A stretch of 64,000 nt of DNA from Klebsormidium nitens. Its lineage: Eukaryota > Streptophyta > Klebsormidiophyceae > Klebsormidiales > Klebsormidiaceae. The notes under the pieces are model-generated. The model saw nothing but the letters and a program-made list of their open reading frames with translations. It did no database searches and had not been told where the DNA came from. The DNA is taken from assembly GCA_000708835.1 (NCBI GenBank), contig DF237252.1, positions 1 through 64,000 on the forward strand, given 5' to 3'. The position numbers were made by a program, and so were the translations under genes. Shown piece after piece: positions 34,801-45,700 of this stretch; position 1 is the first letter of the stretch, and each line of letters opens with the position of its first letter.

Positions 34801-37534
34801 TCGTGCGCGAGACCCTTGGCAGCGAGGGACGCCGCCTCTTGTTTGGCCTGGAAAAGCGGGGTTAGCGAGTCTTCTTTGGTCTAGAAAAGCGGGGTTAACG
34901 AGTCGGTCTGGAAAAGCAGGGTTAGCGGGTCTTGTTTGGCATGGCAAACCAGGAATAGCAAGTCTTCAATGGCCTGGTCAACCGGGGTTAGCGAGTAATC
35001 AGCCTCGCAAACGGGTACAGGATGTTCATGTGGATTAGAATGAACGGAACGAGCGTGATAGTTGAACGTCATTGGATGTTGTCTAGGTTTAAAGTCACTG
35101 AGCGAGGTGGAAACGAAATGTAGAAGTTTGAACATGGTTTGACCGTAGTACTAAATGGTCCAATCAAGAGGCAGACTAGTATAGAGTCAGTCGGAATTGA
35201 TGCCTTTTTAGACAAGGCGTCCGTTAGCAGCTTTGAAAGCCTTGAACATAACACACAAGATTCGCCAACGCCTGCGGTCAGAATATCCGTCCGAGGACCT
35301 GGAACCGGGCTAATCGGCTTTAGCTTTGCAAACACAATTTGACTGATTTGATTTCCTCTTCAGAGAGCTTCTCGAGTTAGTCGTCACCTGTACACACTCC
35401 CTGTGCGCCGTCTCCAGCGTAACTTTCATTGTCGTCGTCCATTCCTCCAGCCGCAAGTTTGCCGCCTCTAGTTCTTGCACCCGGGCTCTGAGCTTCTCGA
35501 CGAGGACGCTGTTCGCAGCGCCATTTTCCTGCGCTCCACAAGAGAAGGAACGTGAATTCAACACCCATAATAAGGAAAGTCCAGCGTTTACCGCTTAGAT
35601 TGGAGACTGTTGACCAGTGTGCTGGAATTCTTCGCTTACCCAAATTTTGCGGAAATTGGATACGCGCACTAATTCTTCAAAGACAAGCGGAGCTGTATCA
35701 AGTGTGTGGACGACATCTTTCCCAAGCAAAGCTTGTCAAAGCTTGCTTTATGCCAGGCTCGGTCTCCAGTTTCTGCGGACTCGACGTCACATGTGCCCGT
35801 CCCTTTCAAGCTTACCGGACCGAGACCCCGTCAAACGGCCGTCACTATTCTGACGCGGTCCGTTTTACGTGCAACTTCTATCAGATATCAACACCCACTG
35901 TGAAGAGCCTCCAAACGAACACGGTCAAGATCCACAAGTTCATGTCGTGACACTTCAGGACTAGTGAGCTCAAGGAATAGTAAGCTCAAACCAAAGACTA
36001 AAAACCTAACCTAATAAAATTACCTGCTCCGTACCCGTAACCACCCTAAACCCCCAATCTAACCCTACCCGTCCCAGGCTGGTAATCTTACTAATCCTGA
36101 AGCTAACTACTCCTGAAGTGTCAATGCATCACAAGTTCCTGTATCTCACCTGTTGCTGCCGAAAGAGCTCCAGAACGCTCTTCAGCCGCTGCAACTGGCC
36201 TATGTACTGCGCACTTTCCTCATCCACTTCTGCGGTTTCTTCCTCTTCCGCTGCGCCTTGCAAGGTGCAGTGCAGGTCATTCAATTCCTCGTCGTGGTGA
36301 CCCTTCCCGCCCCTTTTCTTCTGCTTCTCTGCTTGCTGTGCGTTCAGCAATTGCTGAGACTTCAGGTCCTCCAACTGCATAAGTGCAAAGAGCCTGGCGT
36401 GAGGAATTATTACAGGAGCGGAGGGGGAAAGCTTATGGCGCCTGCCCTGCAACATACTGGAAGAGAGATTTGCAAACGGTTACGAACAGTCTGCCGGACT
36501 GTGGACCATATTCATCCTGAACCACTTTGTCGTACTCCTTTGTTTCTCCCACAACATTCAGGCAGGTTTTCAGCAAGTCGAAATCTACGAAGAACCACTT
36601 TCTCAGTCGGATCACCGCAGTAAACCAACCCCCAGCCTCATCCTCAATCACTCTCCAAAACCCCTTGACAAGCAATGAATCTTAGTTCTACCAGGTAGCA
36701 TCAGAAAAGATAATCATAGGCTTGCGTCTAGTAATCTGAAAATGCCGCCAGCGCTCAGTTTCCACTCATCCACCAGTCTCCTCATGACTTTCTCCAAGGA
36801 GCGTACCTGCTTGCCGAGCAAGTGCAGGTCTCGCTCCCTCCGCTGCTTCTCCTGCTTGACCCTGGTGGCTGCTTCTTTGGTCTCCAACAGCTCCTTGCGC
36901 AGCGCCGCTATCTCCTCAGCAAGGCTCTCCTTGTCTCGATTTTCCAGGCCCTTCAGCAGGCTCTTGTGCGCTCTGTTTGCAGAGTTGTCGTGCTCCCTGC
37001 ACAGAAAGGGACAGCTCGCACACTTCGTATCTTGTTGCGCAACTCTTACTCGATCATTTGATACCAATGCATGTTTTGAGTGTTGAGAACAAAGGAGTGA
37101 ATCAGTGTGCAGGTGTCGTTGAATGTGCTGCAGGTTGTTGGTAGGGCTTTCGTATGTCTCCAAGCGCCTACAACCTGGTAGTTTGCCAGGTTTCAAGGTT
37201 TTTTGAGTAACAGTCAGCGTCGAGTGCATGCAAAACATATGCCACCGTTGCTATCACAGGACAATGGCATAGTCTCGGCATACCTGCAAAGAGTATGTTA
37301 ACTTTGAGTTGAATCAAATGCAAGCCTTCCGTCCTTCAAACACAGCCAACATGTGAATCGTTCTTCATGCGGGAGAGCTCGTTGTCTCCTAGCAGCTCAC
37401 CTGATTGGGAGCTCAGCAAAAGCAAACTTTGGGCCAGCTGGTCTTGGTGGTGGAATCCCCTTCACAGGCTGGGGCACAGCGCTCCGTGGACGAATGCCTG
37501 GCTTGAAACCCTTAGAATGCTGCATTCTGCTCAT
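31809..37534 (-). CDS. Large coiled-coil protein, unrecognised
   Basis: Seven minus-strand exons (37401-37534, 36807-36996, 36150-36374, 35388-35528, 34603-34847, 34075-34204, 31809-33470) join in frame to 908 residues. The start MSRMQHSKGFKPG leads a Pro-rich basic head. About 350 residues of heptad-rich coiled coil follow, with segments such as LAEEIAALRKELLE, VEKLRARVQELEAAN and AETKLEALNVEIAKEKH. The last exon encodes a long Ala/Leu/Glu-rich helical domain of about 540 residues without transmembrane segments. I cannot assign a family; a cytoskeletal, tethering or scaffold role is a guess from architecture only. Two introns are notable: one carries a miniature element, and the one before exon 5 ends in a 33-base ladder of splice sites. 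Exon phases all agree, so the model is well supported. Confidence 0.75.
34848..34990 (-). repeat. 33-base ladder of 3' splice sites in the coiled-coil gene
   Basis: On the minus strand the unit ACTCGCTAACCCCGCTTTTCCAG plus about ten exon bases (GCCAAACAAG) is repeated, with junctions at 34847/34848 (real), 34880/34881, 34907/34908, 34940/34941 and 34973/34974. Spacings are 33, 27, 33 and 33. All are multiples of three. Using the second junction would add 11 open codons; the third unit ends in an in-frame TAG. Confidence 0.85.
35942..36128 (+). mobile_element. Miniature inverted-repeat element in a coiled-coil gene intron
   Basis: The terminal inverted repeat TGACACTTCAGGACTAGT matches the reverse complement of the other end, TGACACTTCAGGAGTAGT, with one mismatch. 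The core includes CACCCTAAACCCCC and CCCGTCCCAGGC. This is the best-preserved of three copies. It lies within the 621-base intron 35529-36149, 21 bases from the 5' splice site of the minus-strand gene. Confidence 0.85.
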
Positions 37535-39745
37535 GCAAAACCCCTTCAATTTGATCAGACAGGAATGCTGTCTGATTGATCAGAGGAGCCAGCAGACTGG
37601 CCTCAGAAGACTCTAGCTTGCAGAGCTACCTACTTAGCTTGGGCATGCACTGCTATGTATTTTTTGGAACTTGGCACGCCAACCCAGCTGTAAACCTGTT
37701 TGTCCGTGAATCAACGCTGCAGGCAGGTCCCGAAATGCGCCTTGCATCATGGCGTAAGTCCTCATGCACTGTTGGTGAACTAGGTATGTCGGACGTCGAC
37801 AGAATTACACGGAAGTCAAACATACTTGGGCTGCAAGAAGAAAGCTTGGAGCAGATGCCAGATTGAGGTGAGACCCTTGCATAGCTCAGCTCCGGACAGC
37901 AAGCGTTCAAGAGACCCCCTGAACTTGTTACCGTTCAAAGTGGGCGTCGGATCTCATAAGCACACTAGTGAGACTGAGTCCTGAGGGCGGGTTGTAGAGG
38001 CTAGCGGTGGACCGTCCGATAAATTCAACTCAGCTGTTAGCATCGTCCAAAGTTTCCAGGTGAGCTCGCGAGCCCTACGCCCACTTTAAAGATAATCTAT
38101 GTATGGTATATCTTATGTATGGTATTCTTCGCTTGAAGCTTTTCAGCCTGCTGGCAGAACTTGAAGGTAAAGTTGTATTCACCAGCCTTTGCCGGGTCGC
38201 GCGCGCAGCCTATCAGTCAGCAGTCATAGCCGTCGATCGACATGCAAGGGCGGCCGCCCATCGTTCGATTGTCACATTGAGGGGCAATCGCGTACAATAC
38301 TTATCGAATTAATGTACGGTCGCGGGCGGGCCGCGCGCGCTCAACTGGCCACCCGGCGTGCAACGCAACAATTTCAAGTTTCCGGTTATTAGCTTCCCCT
38401 ATAATGTTTTAAACTACAGTAGAGGCTCATCATCTCGTGAGCTCAAACTGCATCAATTCTGTCGCGACCAGCACGCACCACACGGGAATCCTGAAGCTGA
38501 TGGATTTTGAGTACAATATCGCGATGACGCCAGCATATATATACAGATTGCACCATTGCGATGGTCGATATAAGGAACTGAAGCAGTGAGCTTGTGTTCA
38601 ATAGGAAGCCTAAGTGAATCAAGTGTCATGCACATGGTGAGCTGCTTGAGGCCAGGTAAGGGCTGCACCCAAAGAGAGGTAGTGCTCTGTCGAAATCATG
38701 TTCTGCGCGGACGATCTGCATTAATTTGCAATTGTTGTAGCTTGCAGGATCTGCCGCCTGCACACATGACTCACTCGCTTCGATCCAAAGATGACCTGCT
38801 ATCTAATGAGCTAGCTGTATAAGTGCCTAGCAATTCAATAGCGTCAGCAAGTTTCAACTATATGATTAACCATGTACCCGTACGACAGTCGACTCCGAAC
38901 GGTTCCTTCAATGCACTTCAAGGTTGTCAAGGACGTTTCTGAGTATCAATTTTTCATGCTGTCTGAACGTTATAAACGGCAAAGCATGCGGCTAGCTGAA
39001 TCTTGAAGTCCTGCCCTGACTCGGAGTGTAGTATTTTGTTGCATGCAAAATCTCCTATGATTCAATCAATCGTTCTGATATGCTTTCAGTTGGTTATTAA
39101 GATGTTTAGTTCGATGGGGATGTGTTGCAACCAAGTTCCTAGACCAAGCTACACTAATGGAAGCTTCAGGGCTGATGCCAGGCTCATACATGACAGCGTC
39201 AATGACTAACGTCTTTGTTATGTAACCACTTCTGCACACCCTGCGTGTACTACTACTACTGACCTCGTCCATCCTGCTGCCCTATGCTCAAGACGACAGG
39301 TTCAGGCCATATCCAGTGCCTACTAATGCAAGAAAATAAACACGAACGTGCCTTTGAGCACTTGCTCTGCGATACGCTTTCTATAGATTGTCTGCATCGC
39401 TATGCATAAACTATTTGCACCCGGGCACAGCCGCGCCGTCCTTAGTATGCTTACAAACTAATGCATCGGGCCTCTGATTACAAAAGCCCGCTTATGGAAG
39501 CTACTAGCTTCAAAACCCCAATATAGAAGCCTGCCTTGCAGCATGCAAAGAGTGCCTACTTTTACTTGTACAATTCCTACCCCTGCTCTGACCGCCCCTT
39601 CATCCTAAACGCCAACGACAAGCAGGGCCGCGCGCCAAGCTGCATCTCGGTTACATCCGCGCGCTTTTCGGGGCTTTTTCTCTTACTATTTTACGAAAGG
39701 CCTACTATACTACTAGCCCGCCGCTGCAATCGAGTTCAACGTGCG
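37535..39745. other. Intergenic spacer between coiled-coil gene start and HK2 end
   Basis: This holds the presumed promoter of the coiled-coil gene and the HK2 3' flank. I see no conserved coding region, only short simple runs such as TATATATATA near 38535 and GC-rich patches near 38200 and 38330. Confidence 0.5.
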
Positions 39746-42700
39746 TCAAGTAGCCGCCTCCCGCTTGACGAAGCTCTTGATGGTGCTCACCAGCAACGGC
39801 ACGTTGATTGGTTTCGTGAGGTACCTGATCGCAAAAGGAAGCAACGTAGGAACCAAGCTTTGAAAGGGCCTACGCAGGGATACGATGGTCAAACAGGTTG
39901 TATTGTCCAGTTGAGAGCGTGATTACATATGAACGAAAAGCGGAGGGGACTTGGGCTGTGATAAGGTCTTCTTAGATGTAAAGATTCAAGCCGGTGGTGT
40001 GCTCGCTGAAATCCTATATGCTTTTCGTTGAACCAGTGCTCTGACCAAAAGCCTTCTGATGCCGCTATAATTCTGATGCCGCTATTATCGCTATTAAGTC
40101 TCTGAACGATATGGACGCCACTTTGAATTCTGATTGCATCGCTGAATCATTGGTTGCCACAAGCTTGCCTAGGATGCAGACCTGCTGAATCTGCCTTGAA
40201 GGCAACATCAGTCCAACATATCCTGGGGCGAAACAGCTCCAAGAATCGGCAGGACAAACAGCTAGCAACCAAGCCTTGACGAGCAGGTTCGTGGATCGCA
40301 GGCAGAAAAGCGGGGCGACAAATTGCGGTCTCACCCGTCCATCCCGACGCCGAGGCACTTCTCCTTGTCCGTGGCCATGGCGTGCGCTGCACAAATTCCA
40401 TGTAAGCGTTTCATAAGGTTTGCCTTTGTCATAAGTCGCCCTCCAGGCGTCTTGTGTCAGCGAAGCGGCTCTTCAAACTTCTCGCCCCGAGGGAAGCGAG
40501 GACCCACGAGGCGGGTCGGCTTCCAGACCTTGGCTTACAGGCCCTGATTCCCATATAGTACATCTGTTCGTTCAAATCCCACCCGAAGAAGGGTGAACGG
40601 CCGGACTCGAGCTTCTCGAGAGGGCCTTCAGGCCAAAGTCAGAAGGATGTTTCCAAGCTGAGGTCGAACGGCCTCTTCCTCTCTTCTGCGCGTTCACGCT
40701 GCCCGTTCATGTTTCTGCAAGTGAACGGTTTACGACCTGTAAAACAGCGTGGCAAAGTCAAAAGCAAACGCTGCCGCTTTCAGGGCTCACCCGTCAGCGC
40801 CACGATGGGCACGTGTACTTTTTCGCCCTCCTCTAGTTGCCGGATTTCGGTGGTTGCGCCGTAGCCGTCCAGCACCGGCATCTGGCAGTCCATGAGAACT
40901 AGATCGAAGCAGCCGGACGTCCGCAGGGCCTCCGCGAGAGCGTCCGCAGGGGGGCCAAACTCGGACAGCGAGGGGGTGGCTTTCGGGGCGCCCAGCTGGA
41001 TCTCCATCGCAGTCAGGATAGCGTTGACCGCCTGAGAAAAAACAGGGACCCAGCTTATTGAATGAGATGGTTCGACGGAGGGACCCGAGCTTGGACACAC
41101 CACCTCACCACACTGTCTCGTGTCTGTCGTTGGCCTTCGAAAGTTCGATTTAAGAAAGTAAAGAGCAGGGCAGTTTGAACGTGTTCGATTGAAGGACATC
41201 GTAACATAACCTTGTCAGAAGATACAATCAGGCGGGCAGCTCCTGTTGGCGTCTGGCACAGTCTTTCAAGCGCCAAGGACCAAATCTGGTAACGCTACTT
41301 ACCAGATACTTTGCAAGCATTTGAGATTCGAGACAGACATACGGGACCGTAAAACATTTGAGACGCATCTGACCAACGTACAAGCACTGCACCGATTATC
41401 GCGGGTGACGTATTAAGTGGGGAGGCCGCCCCAAAATTCATCTACTCCTCCTCGAAACTGACGTTGTTCCATTCTCTAGTACAAGTGAGCTTCTTTCACT
41501 TTGGGAGCTTCAAATGTCAAGGCAGATGCTTCAATCCTCCAACCAGAGCCTCAAAACCTTCGAAAGACAAGGGATCTTTACTAGACCAGAAAACCCACCT
41601 GCCGCCCGTTCTCGACCGCGAAGACTTTCGCGCCAACCCTGGTAAGGATGGTAGTCGCCAGCTTCCGCAGCATCACCGTATCCTCTACGATCAGAACGTG
41701 GACCCCCGCCAGCGCCAGGTCCGCTCCCCCGGGCTCATGCCCGGGGCTTACTATCTCCTTTGGCTCACCCTTAGGAACCGGGTTACGGATAACTCTTGAT
41801 ACTGGCTGTAGAGTAGAGGTTGCTCTGATTCCCGTAACGCCGTTTGCAATCGGGTTGGGTATCCGCGGGAGACTGTCAGCGGCCTTCACGCTGAAAGAGT
41901 TTGCAGACGCGGCTGGATTGGCCGTGCTGTCCGGCCCCTTCTCATCGACCGCGCCTCGAGTCGAGGCGAACGCCATGCCCGCTTGGATCATGAGCTCCTC
42001 CCTCTCCTCTTCGTTCAAAATAATTGATCTCTTGGACTTTTGTACCTTCTTGGACGCCTTGTTGGAGAGCACCGGAGGCGCGGCTGGGAGCGCACTCCCC
42101 AGCAGCGAATCCGGGTTCGGATTATCGCTAACCATGGCGGTTAGTAGGGATAACAGGCGGGACGGGTGGAGGACGTCGTACGTGATGATGCGGCAGCCGG
42201 CGGCGCAGCGCATCTCCTCGTAGATCGCGCCGGGCAGCGCGAACGACACGAGCCACGCCACCATGACACGTGGCGCGTTCACGGCCGTCGGATCGTAGCC
42301 CTCCATGAGCGAGCGCAGCGCGATGGAGAGCGCCTCGGGGGAGGGGAAACCGGGCACGACCGCAGTGTCCAGAATCAGGAGAATGGGCCCCTGTGAAGTG
42401 CCCCGGTCAGTCTGATCGCGGTCGAGGAGCTGTCCGAAGAGCTGGTCGCCCGCTGACAACACGCTCTTGCTGGACATCTCGTCCGTCTCGCTGCTCCTTA
42501 TTTCGGACGGCCTTCGGACGGGGCCACCCTGGCTAGCTTTATTGATGGGTCCTATTGATGGGTCCGCATCCGCGTCCAGCCCCTCGGTGGAACTCCGGAC
42601 GGTCTTCCCGAGCAGACGCCGGAACGTCTCCCGCAGCCCGCCCCACCGCTCGGCCTCGTAAACCCTCAAATGTCGGCGCGCCATCCAGGCCGCGGCCGCC

Positions 42701-45700
42701 TCGCGCCCGACGTAGTCCCCCTTCAGCAGCAGGACGCTGCTTCCCTCCAGCTGAGGGAGCAAGGAAACCTCTTGGCGCATGTAGTCGGTCGTGCTGACGT
42801 TAGACCCGGCGGACGGCCGCGGCGCGACGCGCGCGGTCTTGCGCCCGGCTAGCCGTTCCCCGAAACCTCGGGGCGCCCCTTTGGGTGTAGCTATGGGTGT
42901 AGGGCAGTAGCTCGCGTTCGCGTCCTGCTCGGTGGAATGCTCCGGGGAGAGTTCGAGAGTGATGTGGAACCGGAAGAGGCTGCCGGGCCCCTGTTTGTCT
43001 TCGATTCGGATGGCGCCCCCCATGATTGCGACCAGGTTCTTGACCATCGCGAGGCCCAGGCCGTACCCGCCGCTGTGCCGCGAGCCCTGGGTGAAGCTCC
43101 CGAGCACCGTCTCCCGCCGGTTGGGGGGGATGCCGACGCCTAGACATAGGAGAACAAGGTTATTAAGCATAGTGGAAACGTGTGACGAATAGGAAATAAT
43201 TTGTAAAAGCGGTGACGTGAGCCCTGGGTGGAGCTCCCGAGGACCGTCTCCCGCCGGCTGGGGGGGATCCCCACGCCTGGAAAGTGTAAGAACAAGGTCT
43301 GTAAGCATTGTGGAAACATGTGACGAGAAACTTATGGCGGAGCAGGTGAACAAATAGGAGCACCAAGTAGGAGCACAAGGTATTCTGGAAGAATAGCTGT
43401 GACGGTATGTAATGAGAGAGGTGGTAGAAGAGTGTTCTGACGAAATAGGTGCCACTGTGCGGATCAATTCCGTGGTTCCGAAGCTACTTTGTCACCTCAA
43501 ATGGCACGCACATTTGGAGATTCTCATGAAGAAGAACGCAAGCTAGCTCTCGCGAACCGTGACTCCATTTTGTAACCTGCAGCCTGTAAGTAATCGCGAG
43601 TAACAAGCAACTCACCGGTGTCGTCGACTTCGAAGACGACCGTTATGTTTCTCGACCGCTCCGCCTTCCCGCCGGGCAGTATGACCGCTTTGAGCTTGTT
43701 TGCATACTCCGCGATCCAAGTGGATAGTCCGCTGTCTCGAGGGCCTTCGTCGCCGGACGACGCGCGGACCTGGTTTAAGCTCAGCTTCCTCGACACCGTT
43801 CGCGCCAACGTGCGTAGCACTTTGGGGAGCGGCTTCGGCGAGCTTGGGGCGCCTTGCGACCCGGAGAGATATGCGCGGACCACGATGTGGCCTTCGTGTG
43901 TGAACTGCAGAGAGGATCATCAATAATATCAGGCTTCACCAGAGTTTCGATGCTCCAACCTTGCTGGAGATGAGTCGGCTTTGGCCTGCGCACAAAGCGT
44001 TTGAATCGAAGGGGAAAGCTACGATAAATGGCACCTTTTCACAGATCCACAGCTTTGGCGATCACAATTGCTCATTTCTTATGATTGAGTGAAGGCGATC
44101 ATGGCCCCATAGTAGTCTCGTGAAGGTCCTTCACATAGGAGGGGAGAGAGTATATGCCCAGAGACTCACCGTCACGGCGTTCCCCACGAGGTTCGCCAGG
44201 ATCTGCCGCACGCGCGCGCAGTCCCCGACGACCCTGCGCGGCAGGCAGTCGTCCAGGTCGAGAGCTAGAGCGACATTCTTTTTGGCGCACTGCACCGCGA
44301 ACATGTCCACCAGCGCCTCCAGCTCCTGGCCCAGATCAAACGGGCCCGTCTCCAACGTCAGCTTGCCGGTCTCCACCTGGATGTCCACGTCAACCAACGT
44401 CAGCGTCCGCAAGTAAGCGCAGGGGACGCGGCCGAAGTCCGCGGAAGGGACATCTTCCGAAAGCGTCGAAAGCGTTGTTGAGACATGGTAATGAGATAGG
44501 CGAAGCAGCTCGGTTTTGCCGGTTAAGAGGATGCAGGATCTCTACGCCGCCCTGCAAATGTACCTGAGAGTGCCGATTTCATTTTTCTCGATGATACTTT
44601 AGTAACAGCATCTCCCTTTAGCAGGTTGATTGGACGCGAGTTTGGGGACCAGGAATTATTATGGGCCCGTGGAATAGTTGTCAGGTAGCTGCAAGGCAAA
44701 ACCTACGGCGCATTCTTTCACGGCCGCAAAATGCAACGCGGCGGCATTGCTCCAAGAATGCCAGACGTGCTGCTCGCGCTTGCATACTATTGACTCACCT
44801 TTCGAGTAGAGCACAAACCGGAAAGATAGGTATATGAGCATCGACTTCTGGTTTGAGGCAGAGTCGCTTTGAACACCAAAGTCGACTGTCTAGAAAGATG
44901 CTCCACGAAGATCGAGATTGTGACTTTCTAGTTTAATAGTAGAAGGCCTGCAATCTCGATTGCAGGAGCCACCAAAACCGCCCGAGCGAGCAGCCTTCCG
45001 CTAAGGACAGCTCACCTTGGACAGGTCGAGGATGGATTTGAGGAGGTCCAGCAGCTGCAGCGCGCAGAGCCGGACCTGCTTCAGACTGCTGCGCTGCTCG
45101 TTCTGCAACCGACTGTCACCCAGCAGCACCTCCAGCAAGCCTGAAACGAATATACGTTCATGTGAGATGTTGAAGGATGAGGGTTCAGTACAAGATTCGT
45201 TTGAGATGTTCAAAGATAAGGGTCGAGTGCTCAATACGAAGAGGCCATGCAGTTCCAGAAAAGAAGGGCTGTGCTGCTCGTATGGCAACCGACTGTCGCT
45301 AAGCAGCCTTGCCAGCAAGCCTGGAGTAAGTCTAGATGTGCGACAGAGGCTCGGAGCTTGAGAATGTTGCTTGCTCCTTTAATCACATGACACCCTTATT
45401 TTCGGCACAATCTGCTGCCGAAACATTGGAGTCTAAAACTGTAAGGTCCAACGGCGAGATGAGCACCTGAGATCTCTCTAGAGCATCGAGTGGAAGTCTG
45501 GACACGCTTCAGTCGCTCTTTGCTTCAGAAAAGAAGAGGCGACATTGAACTTCATCTGGCGCCAAATGTTTTCCGTGCACCGATTGATCAACATCTTTTC
45601 GACGTTAGCTGATTGGATTCCCTCCACCTTACCTGCTTCCGCCTTAGAGGCAGAGTCATGCGACTCGTCGAGTTGCCGAAGCACACTTAAACAAAAAGTT

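Noticed and set aside
36433-36675. Minus-strand open frame WRVIEDEAGGWFTAVIRL within a coiled-coil gene intron
   Set aside because: Joining exons 36807-36996 and 36150-36374 directly is in phase with good splice sites. The frame lacks suitable flanking sites.
40560-40585. tRNA-like B box (GTTCAAATCCCAC)
   Set aside because: The flanking bases cannot form a T stem and there is no acceptor stem.
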